A stretch of DNA of 64,000 nucleotides from Microbacterium festucae (GCF_025421715.1 NZ_JAOEFC010000001.1:1-64000); one strand, 5' to 3'; shown: positions 37,406-47,546, counted from the stretch's first letter. Program-made: numbers and translations. The notes: a model not told the origin generated them from the sequence alone.

Positions 37406-38881
37406 GTGGCGACCCGAACCGCACTGCGCACCCCGCTGGCCTCGTCAGCGCTGGGAATCACCGCCGGCCTCATCGGCTGGTTCATCCTCGTCGAGCTGGT
37501 CAGCGGCATCCTGCAGGGGTACTACGTGCCCCTGTTCAGCGACATCGTCGTGCACCTGGGCATCCACGACTCCGACGTGAACTGGTTCGAGGCCGCGCAG
37601 CTGCTGCTGTCGGCGCTGGTCGTGCCGGTGCTCGCCAAGCTCGGCGACATGTACGGCCACAAGCGCATCCTGCTGATCGCCGCCGTCCTCACCGCCGGGG
37701 CCACGTGGTGGCTCGCCTTCGCGGGCTCGTTCTGGACGTTCCTCATCGCCTGGGCGCTGCAGGGCTTCTACGTGGTGTGGCTGCCGCTGGAGATCGCGCT
37801 CATCTTCGAACGCGGGCGCAGCCAGCAGCGCGGCGTCTCGCAGACCCGCCGGGCGGCGGGCCTGCTGGTGGTGGGACTGCAGGCCGGCGCGATCATCGGC
37901 GCCCTCGCGGCCGGACGCATCTTCGCCGCGACCGGCGGCGACCTCACCCTCACCCTCATCGTCCCCGCCGTCGCGGTCTCGATCGTGGCGGTCGTCATCT
38001 GGCTGTGGGTGCCCGAGTCGCAGCCCGAGGCCGGGCGCCGCCTCGACACCGCGGGCTTCGTGATCCTCGCGTGGGCGCTGCTGCTGGTCACCGGGGCGCT
38101 GGTCTGGATGCGGATGATCGGCGAGCTCGACCTCGGCCCCGGCGCCTGGTGGTGGGTCGGCGCGCTGCTGGTGGCCGGCATCCTCGTCTTCGTCTGGTTC
38201 GTGCGTCACGAGCTGCGCCAGGACGACCCCGCCATCGACATCCGCGTGCTGCGCAGGCCCGAGATGTGGCCGGTGCAGGCCACCGCCTTCCTCGTCGGCA
38301 TCAGCCTGCTGGGCGCGCAGGGGCCGCTGTCGACCTATGCGGGCACCGACCCCGCGCTCGGCTACGGGCTGGGGCTGGATGCCACCGAGCGCTCCAACAT
38401 CATCGGGGTCTACCTCGTGTCGCTCATCGTCGGCGCCGTGCTGTTCGCCGTCACCTCGCGGTGGGCGAGCCCCCGGGTCGTGCTCATCGGCGCGTCACTG
38501 CTGGTCGGCATCGGCTACCTGCTGTTCCTGCCGTTCCACCTCGAGCTGTGGCAGGTGCTGCTGAACCTGTCGATCGCCGGCCTCGGCTGCGGCGCGCTGG
38601 TCGGGGCGATGCCCGCCGCCGCGGCGGCCGCCGCCCCGCGGGGCCAGACGGGGGTGGCATCCGCCCTCACCAACACCACCAAGACCATCGGCGGCACGTT
38701 CGCCTCGGCCGTCTTCGGCGTCGTGCTCGCCGCCGGGGTCGGGGCGGTCGCCAGCCAGACCGCCGCCTCGCTGGGCGGCTACATCACCGTGTGGGCGGTG
38801 TGCGCGGCCGGCGGGTTCCTGGCCGCGGTGCTGCTGCTGTTCGTGCCGAAGGTCGCCTTCGCCGACGCCCCGCCCGCCTGA
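37406..38881 (+). CDS. MFS transporter, drug:H+ antiporter type
   Basis: About 491 residues with 12 to 14 membrane segments. Motif A is in LAKLGDMYGHKRILLIAA after the second segment; the proportions and the central PESQPEAGRRLDTAGFVILAWALLL loop fit the DHA2-like class. Substrate unknown. ATG 37397 is inside a TAGAAT box; the GTG at 37406 lies 7 nt after the box and is the likely true start. Divergent from the phosphoribosyltransferase gene. Confidence 0.88.
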   Translation: MATRTALRTPLASSALGITAGLIGWFILVELVSGILQGYYVPLFSDIVVHLGIHDSDVNWFEAAQLLLSALVVPVLAKLGDMYGHKRILLIAAVLTAGATWWLAFAGSFWTFLIAWALQGFYVVWLPLEIALIFERGRSQQRGVSQTRRAAGLLVVGLQAGAIIGALAAGRIFAATGGDLTLTLIVPAVAVSIVAVVIWLWVPESQPEAGRRLDTAGFVILAWALLLVTGALVWMRMIGELDLGPGAWWWVGALLVAGILVFVWFVRHELRQDDPAIDIRVLRRPEMWPVQATAFLVGISLLGAQGPLSTYAGTDPALGYGLGLDATERSNIIGVYLVSLIVGAVLFAVTSRWASPRVVLIGASLLVGIGYLLFLPFHLELWQVLLNLSIAGLGCGALVGAMPAAAAAAAPRGQTGVASALTNTTKTIGGTFASAVFGVVLAAGVGAVASQTAASLGGYITVWAVCAAGGFLAAVLLLFVPKVAFADAPPA

Positions 38882-38896
38882 GCGGACGCCCTGCGG

Positions 38897-39676
38897 TCAG
38901 TGCCCGCGCGGACGCAGCGCGCCGCGGGCGAGCTGGTGCTGCGCCGACTGCGCGACGGGACGCAGGGTGACCAGGTCGAGGTTGACGTGGCCGGGGGCGC
39001 TCAGGGCGTAGACGATCACGTCGGCGACGTCGGCGGCGGTCAGCGGGTCGGCGACGTCTTCGTAGACCTTCTCGGCGGCCGACACGTCGCCGCCCAGCCG
39101 GTTGAGGGTGAACTCGGGGGTGTGCACCATGCCAGGGGCGACCTCGCTCACCCGGATCGGCTCGCCGCCGAGCTCGAGGCGCAGCGCGTGCACCAGCATC
39201 GACTCGCCCGCCTTGGCGGCGTTGTAGCCCGCGCCGCCGGCATAGGCGGTCTGGGCGGCGGTGGAGGTGACGAACAGGGTGTCGGCGTGCCCGTCGGATG
39301 CCGCGGCGTCGCGCAGCAGCGGCAGCAGCGCCGCCGTCACCAGCTGCGCCGACAGCACGTTGACCTCGAACATCCAGCGCCAGTCCTCGGGCGAGCCGTC
39401 TTCGATGCGGTCGGCGCCGCGGGCGCCGCCGGCCACGTGCACGAGGGCGTGCACCGGGCCGGTGTCGGCGAGGTGGGCGGCGAGGGCCTCGACGTCGGTC
39501 TCGGAGGTGAGGTCGGCGGCGAAGGAGGCCGAGCCGACCTCGGCGTCGAGGGCCTCCAGGCGCCCGGCGCGGCGGGCGACGCCCACGACGTCCCAGCCGG
39601 CGGCCCGCAGGCCCCGCACGGTCGCCTCACCGATCCCCGAGCTCGCCCCGGTCACCACTGCACGTCGCGTCGTCAT
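38897..39676 (-). CDS. short-chain dehydrogenase/reductase
   Basis: 259 residues. Cofactor motif VVTGASSGIGEATV at residues 7-20 and catalytic YNAAK with upstream Ser in VTSTAAQTAYAGGAGYNAAKAG. FAADLTSETDVEAL supports the Rossmann adenine pocket. Classic SDR; substrate unknown. Convergent with the MFS gene (15-nt gap) and divergent from metY. Confidence 0.9.
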   Translation of the reverse strand: MTTRRAVVTGASSGIGEATVRGLRAAGWDVVGVARRAGRLEALDAEVGSASFAADLTSETDVEALAAHLADTGPVHALVHVAGGARGADRIEDGSPEDWRWMFEVNVLSAQLVTAALLPLLRDAAASDGHADTLFVTSTAAQTAYAGGAGYNAAKAGESMLVHALRLELGGEPIRVSEVAPGMVHTPEFTLNRLGGDVSAAEKVYEDVADPLTAADVADVIVYALSAPGHVNLDLVTLRPVAQSAQHQLARGALRPRGH

Positions 39677-39909
39677 CCCCCCACGCTACCCGCGCCGCAC
39701 CCCACCCCCCGAGCCGGGGCCCCGTGTCGCGAGAAGGGACCCGGCGCGCGCCGATCGGGCGGGGCGGGGCGCGTTACGCCCCGTGTCCGGGGCTTTGCCG
39801 CCGCCGCGGGGCGGGACGTACGCTCGACCCCAGCGACGGCATCCGACCGCCGCGAACGACCACCGCGCGATCGAGGGACGATCGGGCGCATCATCCAGGG
39901 GAGCCCGAC

Positions 39910-41232
39910 ATGACCGCATCCGAGAACTGGCGCTTCGAGACGAAGCAGATCCACACCGGCGCCCAGCCCGACCCGGTGACCAAGGCGCGCGCGACCCCGA
40001 TCTACCAGACCACCTCGTACGTGTTCGACAACGCCGACCACGCGGCGAACCTGTTCGCGCTGGCCGAGTTCGGCAACATCTACACCCGCATCCAGAACCC
40101 CACGCAGGACGTCGTCGAGCAGCGCATCGCCGCGCTCGAAGGCGGCACCGGCGCACTGCTGGTCGCCTCCGGGCAGGCCGCCGAGACCTTCGCGGTGCTC
40201 AACATCGCCCAGGCCGGCGACCACATCGTCTCGTCGAGCTCGATCTACGGCGGCACGTACAACCTGTTCAAGTACACCCTCGCCAAGCTCGGCATCGAGA
40301 CGACCTTCGTCGAGAACCAGGACGACCCCGAGGAGTGGCGCCGCGCGGTGCGCCCGAACACGAAGCTGTTCTTCGCCGAGACGGTCGGCAACCCGCAGAT
40401 CAACATCCTCGACATCCGCACCGTCGCCGACGTCGCCCACGCCGCCGGTGTGCCGCTCATCGTCGACAACACGATCGCCACGCCCTACCTGATCCGCCCG
40501 TTCGAGCACGGCGCCGACATCATCGTGCACTCGGCGACGAAGTTCCTCGGCGGCCACGGCACCGTCATCGGCGGCGCCATCGTCGACGGCGGCACCTTCG
40601 CGTGGTCGCAGAACGTCGACAGGTTCCCCGGCCTCACCGAGCCCGACCCCTCCTACCACGGCGCCTCGTACACGACCGCCGTCGGCGACCCGCTGGCCTA
40701 CATCATCAAGGCCCGCGTGCAGCTGCTGCGCGACCTCGGCGCCGCCATCTCGCCGCAGAGCGCGTGGCTGCTGATCCAGGGCATCGAGACACTGTCGCTG
40801 CGCATCGAGCGTCACGTGCAGAACGCGCAGGAGATCGCGGAGTGGCTCGAAAACCACCCCGACGTGGCCAGCGTCAACTACTCGGGCCTGCCCAGCTCGC
40901 CCTGGTACGCCGCCGCCAACCGCTACGCGCCCCGCGGCGTCGGCGCGGTGCTGTCGTTCGAGCTGAAGGGCGGCGTGGCCGCCGGCCGCGAGTTCGTCAA
41001 CTCGCTGAGCCTGTTCAGCCACCTCGCCAACATCGGCGACGTGCGCTCGCTGGTGATCCACCCCGCCTCCACGACCCACTCGCAGCTCACCCCCGAGCAG
41101 CAGCTCACCTCCGGAGTGACGCCGGGGCTCGTGCGCCTGTCGGTGGGGCTGGAGAACATCGACGACCTCAAGGCCGACCTCGACCAGGCCCTCGCCGCCG
41201 CGCGCCGCTTCGCCGAGGCCGCCCGCGCCTGA
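39910..41232 (+). CDS. metY: O-acetylhomoserine sulfhydrylase
   Basis: PLP enzyme of the Cys/Met metabolism family that makes homocysteine directly from O-acetylhomoserine and sulfide. 440 residues. The PLP lysine is in [27 protein letters not shown] and the substrate-binding [21 protein letters not shown]-terminus are typical. AGGGGAG lies 7 nt before the ATG. The 233-nt upstream gap holds a TACGCT -10 candidate at about 39819 and no recognised riboswitch. metX, the supplier of its substrate, follows. Confidence 0.94.
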   Translation: MTASENWRFETKQIHTGAQPDPVTKARATPIYQTTSYVFDNADHAANLFALAEFGNIYTRIQNPTQDVVEQRIAALEGGTGALLVASGQAAETFAVLNIAQAGDHIVSSSSIYGGTYNLFKYTLAKLGIETTFVENQDDPEEWRRAVRPNTKLFFAETVGNPQINILDIRTVADVAHAAGVPLIVDNTIATPYLIRPFEHGADIIVHSATKFLGGHGTVIGGAIVDGGTFAWSQNVDRFPGLTEPDPSYHGASYTTAVGDPLAYIIKARVQLLRDLGAAISPQSAWLLIQGIETLSLRIERHVQNAQEIAEWLENHPDVASVNYSGLPSSPWYAAANRYAPRGVGAVLSFELKGGVAAGREFVNSLSLFSHLANIGDVRSLVIHPASTTHSQLTPEQQLTSGVTPGLVRLSVGLENIDDLKADLDQALAAARRFAEAARA

Positions 41233-41344
41233 GGCGCCTTCCCGTCACCGGGCACGATGCCCCGTCCCTTCACCGGGGCGGGGCATCGCCGCGTGAGACG
41301 TAACACGACCGCCCGCAGCGCCCCCAGCCGCGAGAATGGATGCC

Positions 41345-42547
41345 ATGGACTGGCAGACCTCCGAAGACACGGTGCCCAGCGCGCCGATCACGGAGGCCGA
41401 CGCGCGCCTGTTGCGCGCCCGTCCCCCGGCCACCGGCGCCTGGCGCGACGGCGACCCGGTCGGCGGCCGCCGGTTCGCGGCCCTGGGTTCGTTCCGCACC
41501 GAGGGCGGCCGGGAGCTTCCCGGCATCCGCCTGGCCTACGAGACGTGGGGCGAGCTGGATGCCGACGGCGGCAACGCCGTGCTGGTGCTGCACGCCCTCA
41601 CCGGCGACAGCCACGTGGCCGGCGACGCCGGCCCCGGCCACCCCACCGACGGCTGGTGGGAGGACATCGTCGGCCCGGGCCGCGCCCTCGACACCGACCG
41701 CTACTTCGTGGTCGCCCCCAACATGCTGGGCGGATGCCAGGGCTCGACCGGTGCGTCCTCGATCGCCCCCGACGGCCGCGAGTGGGCCTCGCGCTTCCCC
41801 TACCTCACCATCCGCGACCAGGTCGCCGCGCAGGCGCTGCTGGCCGACCGGCTCGGCATCGGCACGTGGGCGGCGGTCGTCGGCGGGTCGATGGGCGGCA
41901 TGCACGCGCTGGAGTGGGCCGTCGGGATGCCGCAGCGCGTCGCGCGCCTGGCGGTGCTCGCCGCTCCCCCGAGCTCGACGGCCGACCAGGTCGCGCTGAA
42001 CTCGGTGCAGCTGGAGGCCATCCGCATCGACCCGCGCTTCGCCGGCGGCGAGTACTACGACGAGGCCGACGGCGACGGGCCCCACCGCGGGCTGGCGCTG
42101 GCGCGGCGCATGGCGATGCTGAACTACCGCAGCACCATCGAGCTGAACCAGCGGTTCCAGCGCTCCTGGCAGTCGGGGGTCAGCCCGCTCGGCCGCGGCG
42201 GCCGGTTCGCGGTGGAGAGCTACCTCGACTTCCACGGCAACAAGTTCACGCGCCGCTTCGACGCGAACTCGTACATCACGCTCGTCGAGGCCATGAACTC
42301 CCACGACATCGGACGCGATCGCGGCGGCGTCGAAGACGCGCTCGCGCAGGTCACCGCGCGCACGTTCGTGCTCGGCATCGACAGCGACCGGCTGTTCCCC
42401 GTGGAGGGGCAGCAGCGCATCTTCCGCGGCATCCGCTCGACCATCGACGACGAGCTGGTGGTGCTGGCCAGCGACTTCGGGCACGACGGCTTCCTCATCG
42501 AGACCGAGGTCGTCGGCGCGCACCTGCGGCGGCTCCTCGCCGCCTGA
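41345..42547 (+). CDS. metX: homoserine O-acetyltransferase
   Basis: Acetylates homoserine (from hom, in the same window) for MetY. 400 residues, alpha/beta hydrolase fold: LAYETWGELDADGGNAVLVLHALTG, nucleophile Ser in VGGSMGGMHALEW, later Asp in LGIDSDRLFP and His in DFGHDGFLIE. ATG 41336 is inside GAGAAT, a -10-like box; ATG 41345 lies 6 nt downstream of the box and is chosen. It probably has its own leaderless promoter in addition to read-through from metY. Confidence 0.94.
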   Translation: MDWQTSEDTVPSAPITEADARLLRARPPATGAWRDGDPVGGRRFAALGSFRTEGGRELPGIRLAYETWGELDADGGNAVLVLHALTGDSHVAGDAGPGHPTDGWWEDIVGPGRALDTDRYFVVAPNMLGGCQGSTGASSIAPDGREWASRFPYLTIRDQVAAQALLADRLGIGTWAAVVGGSMGGMHALEWAVGMPQRVARLAVLAAPPSSTADQVALNSVQLEAIRIDPRFAGGEYYDEADGDGPHRGLALARRMAMLNYRSTIELNQRFQRSWQSGVSPLGRGGRFAVESYLDFHGNKFTRRFDANSYITLVEAMNSHDIGRDRGGVEDALAQVTARTFVLGIDSDRLFPVEGQQRIFRGIRSTIDDELVVLASDFGHDGFLIETEVVGAHLRRLLAA

Positions 42548-42560
42548 CCCCTGCGCGGGG

Positions 42561-42639
42561 CTGCGGACGGCCCAGCGCAGCCTCGGACGGCTGAGCGCAG
42601 CCCGGGCGGCCCGGCGCAGCCCGGGGCGGTTCAGCGCAG
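42561..42639. repeat. four ~20-bp tandem repeats between convergent genes
   Basis: Units CTGCGGACGGCCCAGCGCAG, CCTCGGACGGCTGAGCGCAG, a 19-bp and a 20-bp variant run from 42561 to 42639. The last contains the stop codon of the convergent MFS gene. They may act as a simple transcription barrier between metX and that gene. Confidence 0.8.
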
Positions 42640-43848
42640 CACGGGCACCCGGCGCCGCTCGACGACGACGCTGACGATCGCGATCACCAGTCCCGCCGCG
42701 GCCAGCGACGCACCCACCCAGATCGGGGCGGTGAAGCCGAGGCCCGCGCCGATGACCAGGCCGCCCAGGGCGGCGCCCAGGGCGTTGCCGATGTTCAGGG
42801 CGGAGTGGTTGAGGGCGGCGGCGATCGACTGGTTGTCGGCGGCGACGTCCATGAGGCGGGTCTGGATGGCGGGGCTGAGGGCAGCCGAGGCGAACCCCAC
42901 GAGGAAGACGAACAGCGCGAGCGCGCCGATCCACTGCGCCGTCAGCGCCAGCGAGATCTGCACGACGATGAGCACCCCCAGCCCGCCCAGCAGGGTGCGC
43001 ACGAGGTCGCCGTCGGCCAGGCGTCCGCCGACGAGGTTGCCGGCGGTCATGCCGAGCCCCATCAGCACGAGGATGATCGGCACCACCCACTCCGGCGAGC
43101 CCGCCACCTCGGTGATGACGGGGGCGATGTAGCTGTAGCAGGCGAAGAAGCCGCCGAAGCCGATCGCGCCGAACGCCAGCGTGAACCAGACCTGCCCGAT
43201 GCGGAAGACGCCGAGCTCGGCGCGCAGAGTGCGGCCCGGATCGCCGGGATGGGCGGGCACGAACATCCAGATGAGGAGTGTCGCGAGTGCGAAGATCGCG
43301 GCGACGACGACGAAGGCCGCCCGCCATCCCACCTGCTGGCCGAGGAAGGTGCCCAGCGGCACGCCGACCACATTGGCGATGGTCAGGCCGGTGAGCACGA
43401 ACGCGACGCCCTGCGCGCGCTTGCCCGGGCCGAGCACGTCGGCGGCCACCAGCGCGCCGATGCCGAAGTAGGCGCCGTGGGGCAGGCCCGCCAGCAGCCG
43501 CGAGGCCAGCACGGTCTCGAAGCTCGGCAGCAGGAACGTCAGCGCGTTGAACACCGTGAGCGCGAGCGCCAGCACCACCATCACCCGGTGCCGCGGGTAT
43601 TTCGCGACCGAGCCGGCGATGGTCGGCGCACCGATGACGACGCCCAGCGCGTAGGCGGTGATGAGCCAGCCGGCGCGGGCGATGGCATCTTCGGGCGAGT
43701 CGGACCACAGGGCCGGCAGCAGGCTCTCGGCGATGTCGGGGAGCAGCCCCATGACGACGAATTCGGTCATGCCGATGCCGAAGCTGCCGACGGCGAGGGA
43801 AAGGAGCGCCCACGTCGCCGCCCCCCTCGTGGTGTTCGAGGAGGTCAC
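42631..43848 (-). CDS. MFS transporter, DHA1 type (AraJ/Cmx-like)
   Basis: 405 residues with 12 membrane segments. FGIGMTEFVVMGLLPDIAESL and the motif-A-like loop VAKYPRHRVMVVLALAL are typical of the DHA1 sugar-efflux/chloramphenicol-resistance-like subgroup. The start is GTG at 43848, overlapping the stop of the thiamine-binding gene (GTGA). Substrate unknown. Confidence 0.88.
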   Translation of the reverse strand: MTSSNTTRGAATWALLSLAVGSFGIGMTEFVVMGLLPDIAESLLPALWSDSPEDAIARAGWLITAYALGVVIGAPTIAGSVAKYPRHRVMVVLALALTVFNALTFLLPSFETVLASRLLAGLPHGAYFGIGALVAADVLGPGKRAQGVAFVLTGLTIANVVGVPLGTFLGQQVGWRAAFVVVAAIFALATLLIWMFVPAHPGDPGRTLRAELGVFRIGQVWFTLAFGAIGFGGFFACYSYIAPVITEVAGSPEWVVPIILVLMGLGMTAGNLVGGRLADGDLVRTLLGGLGVLIVVQISLALTAQWIGALALFVFLVGFASAALSPAIQTRLMDVAADNQSIAAALNHSALNIGNALGAALGGLVIGAGLGFTAPIWVGASLAAAGLVIAIVSVVVERRRVPVLR

Positions 43849-44189
43849 CCGCCCAGCGTAGTGGCGTCCGGAGCGGGCGGCTCCGCGGCATCCGCGATGG
43901 CCTGCTCGAGGCGCTGGATCTTGCCGTCGATCTCCCCGGTGTAGCCGGGGCGGATGTCGGCCTTCAGCACGAGCGACACGCGCGAGCCGTAGGGCATCAC
44001 CGCGTCGGTGGCGGCCTTGACGACGGCGAAGACCTCGTCCCACTCCCCCTCCACCTCGGTGAACATCGAGGTGGTGCGGTGCGGCAGGCCCGAAGCGCGC
44101 ACGACGGCGACCGCGGCGGCGACGGCGTCGTGCACCGAGCCGTCGGCGGAGCCGGAGCCGGACGGGGCGACGGAGAAGGCGATGAGCAT
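43845..44189 (-). CDS. MTH1187/YkoF-type thiamine-binding protein
   Basis: 114 residues. MLIAFSVAPSGSG..., HDAVAAAVAVVRASGLPHRTTSMFTEVEGEWDEVFAVVKAATDAV and VSLVLKADIRPG match the MTH1187 (DUF77) family, which binds thiamine-like ligands. Unrelated to the classical thiamine ABC binding protein. Co-transcribed with the MFS gene after it. Confidence 0.88.
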   Translation of the reverse strand: MLIAFSVAPSGSGSADGSVHDAVAAAVAVVRASGLPHRTTSMFTEVEGEWDEVFAVVKAATDAVMPYGSRVSLVLKADIRPGYTGEIDGKIQRLEQAIADAAEPPAPDATTLGG

Positions 44190-44204
44190 GGGGATGACCT
44201 CCGA

Positions 44205-45419
44205 TCAGGCGGCGACCGTCGCCGGGCGCCGCACCGGCGGGCGCACCCGCGCCAGCCGGACGACCATCCAGACGAACAGTCCCACGAGCAGGATATTGCG
44301 CACCGTCAGCACCGTGACGGCGACGGGCTCCGGGTACAGGATGCCGTTGTAGAGCATCGGATACACGATCTGGGTGAGCGCGGCGGTGACCAGCACCAGC
44401 AGCGCGGGCCGCAGCCATGCCCGCCGGTCGAGCACGAGCCCGAGGATCACCGAGGGGAACAGCCAGCAGATGTACTGCGGCGAGCCGACCTTGTTGAAGG
44501 CGATGAAGCCCACCACCAGCGCCAGCGAGAGGGCCGGCAGCAGCGTCAGCACCGTGGCGCCGCGGGCGGCCTTGACCGCGCCGAGCGCGGCGACGGCCAC
44601 GATGGCGGCCACCAGCACCGGCGTCATCACCGCGATCACGGGGTCGATCTGACTGCCGGTCACCTGGAAGGTGAGGATGTCGGGGTCGTAATAGACCCAG
44701 AAGCCGGGCACCTCCAGGAGCGCGCCCCACAGGTAGAAGGCGCTCACCGGCGCCTCCACCTGCAGCCCGCGGGAGGTCTGCTCGGTGAGGAACCCGAACG
44801 CATACGGCAGGCCGCCGGCGGCCACCACCAGAAGCAGGGTGAGCGCGCTGACCGCGAGCGCCCCGGCGATGATCACGAGGCGCCGGCGCAGCGCGATGAC
44901 CGCGGCGGCCAGGAGAGCCGCCGGCCACACCTTCATCCACGTGGCCGCCGCCAGCAGCACGGCGGCCACCGCGGGGCGGCGCACCAGCCACAGGCATCCC
45001 AGCACGGCGAGGGCGACGGTGATCCCGTCGAGTCGGTACAGGCCCACCGGGCCGAGCAGCACGATCGCCGCCAGCCAGAACCACGCGGCCACCTGCCGCC
45101 CCTGCGAGGAGCCCCGTCCGACGAGCACGGCGAACGCGGCGGCGTCGACCGCCGTCACCAGCAGCGCCCACCCGACGATGTAGCTGCCCGTCAGCACACC
45201 CAGCGGCTGGGCGATGAGCATCGGCACGAGCGCGAGCTGCGGATAGACCCAGGCGGAGTGGATGCCGACGATGCCGGCGCCCTCGAGCGCGGCGGCCGAC
45301 CACGGCTCGTACACGCGGTACACGTCGCCCATCGGCTCGTTGGGCATGAGCCAGCCGAGCCACGCGACGCCGAGGTGCACGACGGCGAACGCGATCCACA
45401 GCACAGCTCGCCTCGACAC
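44205..45419 (-). CDS. polytopic glycosyltransferase, GT87/DUF2029 family
   Basis: About 404 residues with 10 or more membrane segments. The N-terminal luminal loop WLMPNEPMGDVYRVYEPW contains the Asp expected of polyprenyl-phosphate-mannose-dependent GT-C enzymes, and FNKVGSPQYICWLFPS is a conserved later segment. Probably adds mannose or another sugar to an envelope glycan; the acceptor is unknown. ATG 45428 is inside a TACAAT box; the GTG at 45419 lies 7 nt beyond it, so I use 45419. Confidence 0.85.
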   Translation of the reverse strand: MSRRAVLWIAFAVVHLGVAWLGWLMPNEPMGDVYRVYEPWSAAALEGAGIVGIHSAWVYPQLALVPMLIAQPLGVLTGSYIVGWALLVTAVDAAAFAVLVGRGSSQGRQVAAWFWLAAIVLLGPVGLYRLDGITVALAVLGCLWLVRRPAVAAVLLAAATWMKVWPAALLAAAVIALRRRLVIIAGALAVSALTLLLVVAAGGLPYAFGFLTEQTSRGLQVEAPVSAFYLWGALLEVPGFWVYYDPDILTFQVTGSQIDPVIAVMTPVLVAAIVAVAALGAVKAARGATVLTLLPALSLALVVGFIAFNKVGSPQYICWLFPSVILGLVLDRRAWLRPALLVLVTAALTQIVYPMLYNGILYPEPVAVTVLTVRNILLVGLFVWMVVRLARVRPPVRRPATVAA

Positions 45420-45547
45420 CCGCTCCATTGTAGGGATGCCGGCGCGGCGCTCCCCCGGCATGTCGTCCCGCGACGCCGCGCGGGGTGTGTCGGGCGTCTC
45501 TGCGGCGCGCGGGGTGTCGGGCGCAGCCGGTGCCAGGTGCCGCGGTG

Positions 45548-46411
45548 TCAGGAGCTGCGGTGTGCGCGCAGCAGCCCGCCGACGACGGCGGGCACCGCCT
45601 CGGCGACGTCCAGCGCGGTCACCGCCCCGCCGCCGGCGCGTTCAACCGCCGCGGCACCGGCGTGCCCGTGCACCCAGGCGCCAGTGGCGGCGAGCGCGCC
45701 GAGGGCGTCGAGTGCGTCGGTGCCGGCCTGGTCGCGGGCGGCCGCGCCGGCCACCAGCGCGCCGAGCACCCCGCCCAGCACGTCGCCGGTGCCGGCGGTG
45801 GCCAGCCATGCGGTGGGCGCGGCGACGGTGCGCACCGCGCCGGCGGGGGTGGCCACGATCGTGACGGCGCCCTTCAGCAGCACGACCCCGCCGAGCGCGG
45901 CCGCGGTCTCCACCGCCGCCGCCTCCCGCTCGGGGGTCTCCGCGGAGGACTCCGGTGCGGACAGGCCCAGGGCGGCGCGCAGCTTCGCGTGCTCCGAGGC
46001 GTGCGGGGTCACCACGAGCGGGGCGTGCGCCGCGGGGGCCAGGTCGAGCGCGCCGGCATCGACGACGACCGGCTCATCGCCGGCGAGGATCTCGCGCAGC
46101 GCGGCCGTCTCGGCGGCGGTGCGCTCGGCGGCGTCGGTGCCCGAGCCGATCAGCCACGCCTGCACCCGGCCGGCGGCGGTCACCGTCTCGGGCCGGCGCG
46201 CCAGCACGAGGGAGGTCGGATGCTCGGGGCCGAGGTAGCGCACCATGCCGAGCCCGGTGCGCCACGCCGCCTCCACGCCGAGCACCGCCGCACCCGGGTA
46301 GCGCTGCGACCCGGTGCGCACGCCGAGCACGCCGCGGGAATACTTGTCGTCGGAGCCCGTTGGCTCTCGCAGCAGGGATGCCGCATCCTGTGCCGTCCAC
46401 TCGTCCGCCAT
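45548..46411 (-). CDS. nnrD: ADP/ATP-dependent NAD(P)H-hydrate dehydratase
   Basis: Repairs hydrated NAD(P)H. 287 residues of the carbohydrate-kinase-like NnrD domain alone (no NnrE epimerase half). LLKGAVTIVATP, TPHASEHAKLRAALG and the catalytic GTGDVLGGVLGALVA are present in order. It probably needs a separate epimerase elsewhere. Divergent from the ene-reductase gene. Confidence 0.9.
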   Translation of the reverse strand: MADEWTAQDAASLLREPTGSDDKYSRGVLGVRTGSQRYPGAAVLGVEAAWRTGLGMVRYLGPEHPTSLVLARRPETVTAAGRVQAWLIGSGTDAAERTAAETAALREILAGDEPVVVDAGALDLAPAAHAPLVVTPHASEHAKLRAALGLSAPESSAETPEREAAAVETAAALGGVVLLKGAVTIVATPAGAVRTVAAPTAWLATAGTGDVLGGVLGALVAGAAARDQAGTDALDALGALAATGAWVHGHAGAAAVERAGGGAVTALDVAEAVPAVVGGLLRAHRSS

Positions 46412-46469
46412 GACGCCACCCTATTCCCGGGAGGCGCCCCGGCCCGCCGCCTCCGAGGAGTCCTCCCGC

Positions 46470-47546
46470 ATGAGCCAGCTGTTCAGCCCCATCGAGCTCG
46501 ATGGTCACACCGTCCGCAACCGCCTCTGGGTGGCGCCGATGTGCATGTACTCGGCGGTCGACGGGATGCCGAACGACTGGCACCACGTGCACCTGGCGCA
46601 GTTCGCCGCCGGCGGGGCGGGCATGGTGATCACCGAGGCGACCGCGGTGCTGCCCGAGGGACGCATCTCCCCCGAGGACGTCGGCCTGTGGAACGACGCG
46701 CAGGCCGAGGCCTGGGCGCCCATCGCCGCCGCCATCCGCGCGCGCGGCGCGGTGCCCGCCTTGCAGCTGGCCCACGCCGGGCGGAAGGCCTCGACGTGGT
46801 CGCCGTTCTCGGGCCGCGGCCACGGCTCGGTACCGGAGGCCGAGGGCGGGTGGGAGACCCTCGCCCCCTCGCAGGTCGCCTTCGAGGGCTACGCGCCGCC
46901 CGCCGCGCTCACCGTCGACCAGCTCGACGAGCTCGTCGCGGCCTTCGGCGCCGCGGCCGCGCGCGCCGTGCGCGCCGGGTTCGAGGCGCTCGAGGTGCAC
47001 GCCGCCCACGGCTACCTGCTGCACGAGTTCCTCTCGCCGCTGTCCAACCACCGCGACGACGCCTACGGCGGCAGCCTCGAGAACCGGGCACGCCTGCTGC
47101 TGCGGGTCATCGATGCCGTCCACGCCGCCGCCCCCGGTGCGCTGCTCATGGTGCGCTTCTCGGCGCAGGACTGGGCCGAGGGCGGCTGGGACCTCGCCCA
47201 GACCGCCACGGTGGCCACATGGGCGGCCGAGCACGGCGCCGCCTTCGTCGACGTCTCCAGCGGCGGGCTCGTCGCCCACCAGCAGATCACGACCGGCCCC
47301 GGCTATCAGGTGCCCCTGGCCGCCGGCATCCGCCGCGCCACCGGGCTGCCCGTCGGCGCGGTCGGCGAGATCACCAGCGGCACGCAGGCCGAGGCGATCC
47401 TCGCCGCCGGCGACGCCGATGTCGTGCTGGCCGGTCGCGAGTGGCTGCGCGACCCGCACTTCGCGCTGCGCGCCGCCGGCGAGATCGGCGACACCGACCT
47501 GGCGCCGTGGCCGGCCCCCTACCTGCGGGCCCGCCGCCGCGCCTGA
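46470..47546 (+). CDS. NADH:flavin oxidoreductase, Old Yellow Enzyme (YqjM/NamA type)
   Basis: 358 residues, FMN-dependent TIM barrel. LFSPIELDGHTVRNRLWVAPMCMYSA has the Cys and Tyr typical of thermophilic-like OYEs; LQLAHAGRKAS, HAAHGYLLHEFLSPLSNHRDDAYGGSLENRAR supply the His/His substrate pair and FMN contacts. Reduces activated C=C bonds of enals and enones. GAGGAG precedes the ATG. A strong bidirectional terminator follows. Confidence 0.93.
   Translation: MSQLFSPIELDGHTVRNRLWVAPMCMYSAVDGMPNDWHHVHLAQFAAGGAGMVITEATAVLPEGRISPEDVGLWNDAQAEAWAPIAAAIRARGAVPALQLAHAGRKASTWSPFSGRGHGSVPEAEGGWETLAPSQVAFEGYAPPAALTVDQLDELVAAFGAAAARAVRAGFEALEVHAAHGYLLHEFLSPLSNHRDDAYGGSLENRARLLLRVIDAVHAAAPGALLMVRFSAQDWAEGGWDLAQTATVATWAAEHGAAFVDVSSGGLVAHQQITTGPGYQVPLAAGIRRATGLPVGAVGEITSGTQAEAILAAGDADVVLAGREWLRDPHFALRAAGEIGDTDLAPWPAPYLRARRRA

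Noticed and set aside
39677..39909. SAM riboswitch upstream of metY
   Set aside because: I looked for SAM-IV and SAH-type cores and found none; only weak hairpins are visible.
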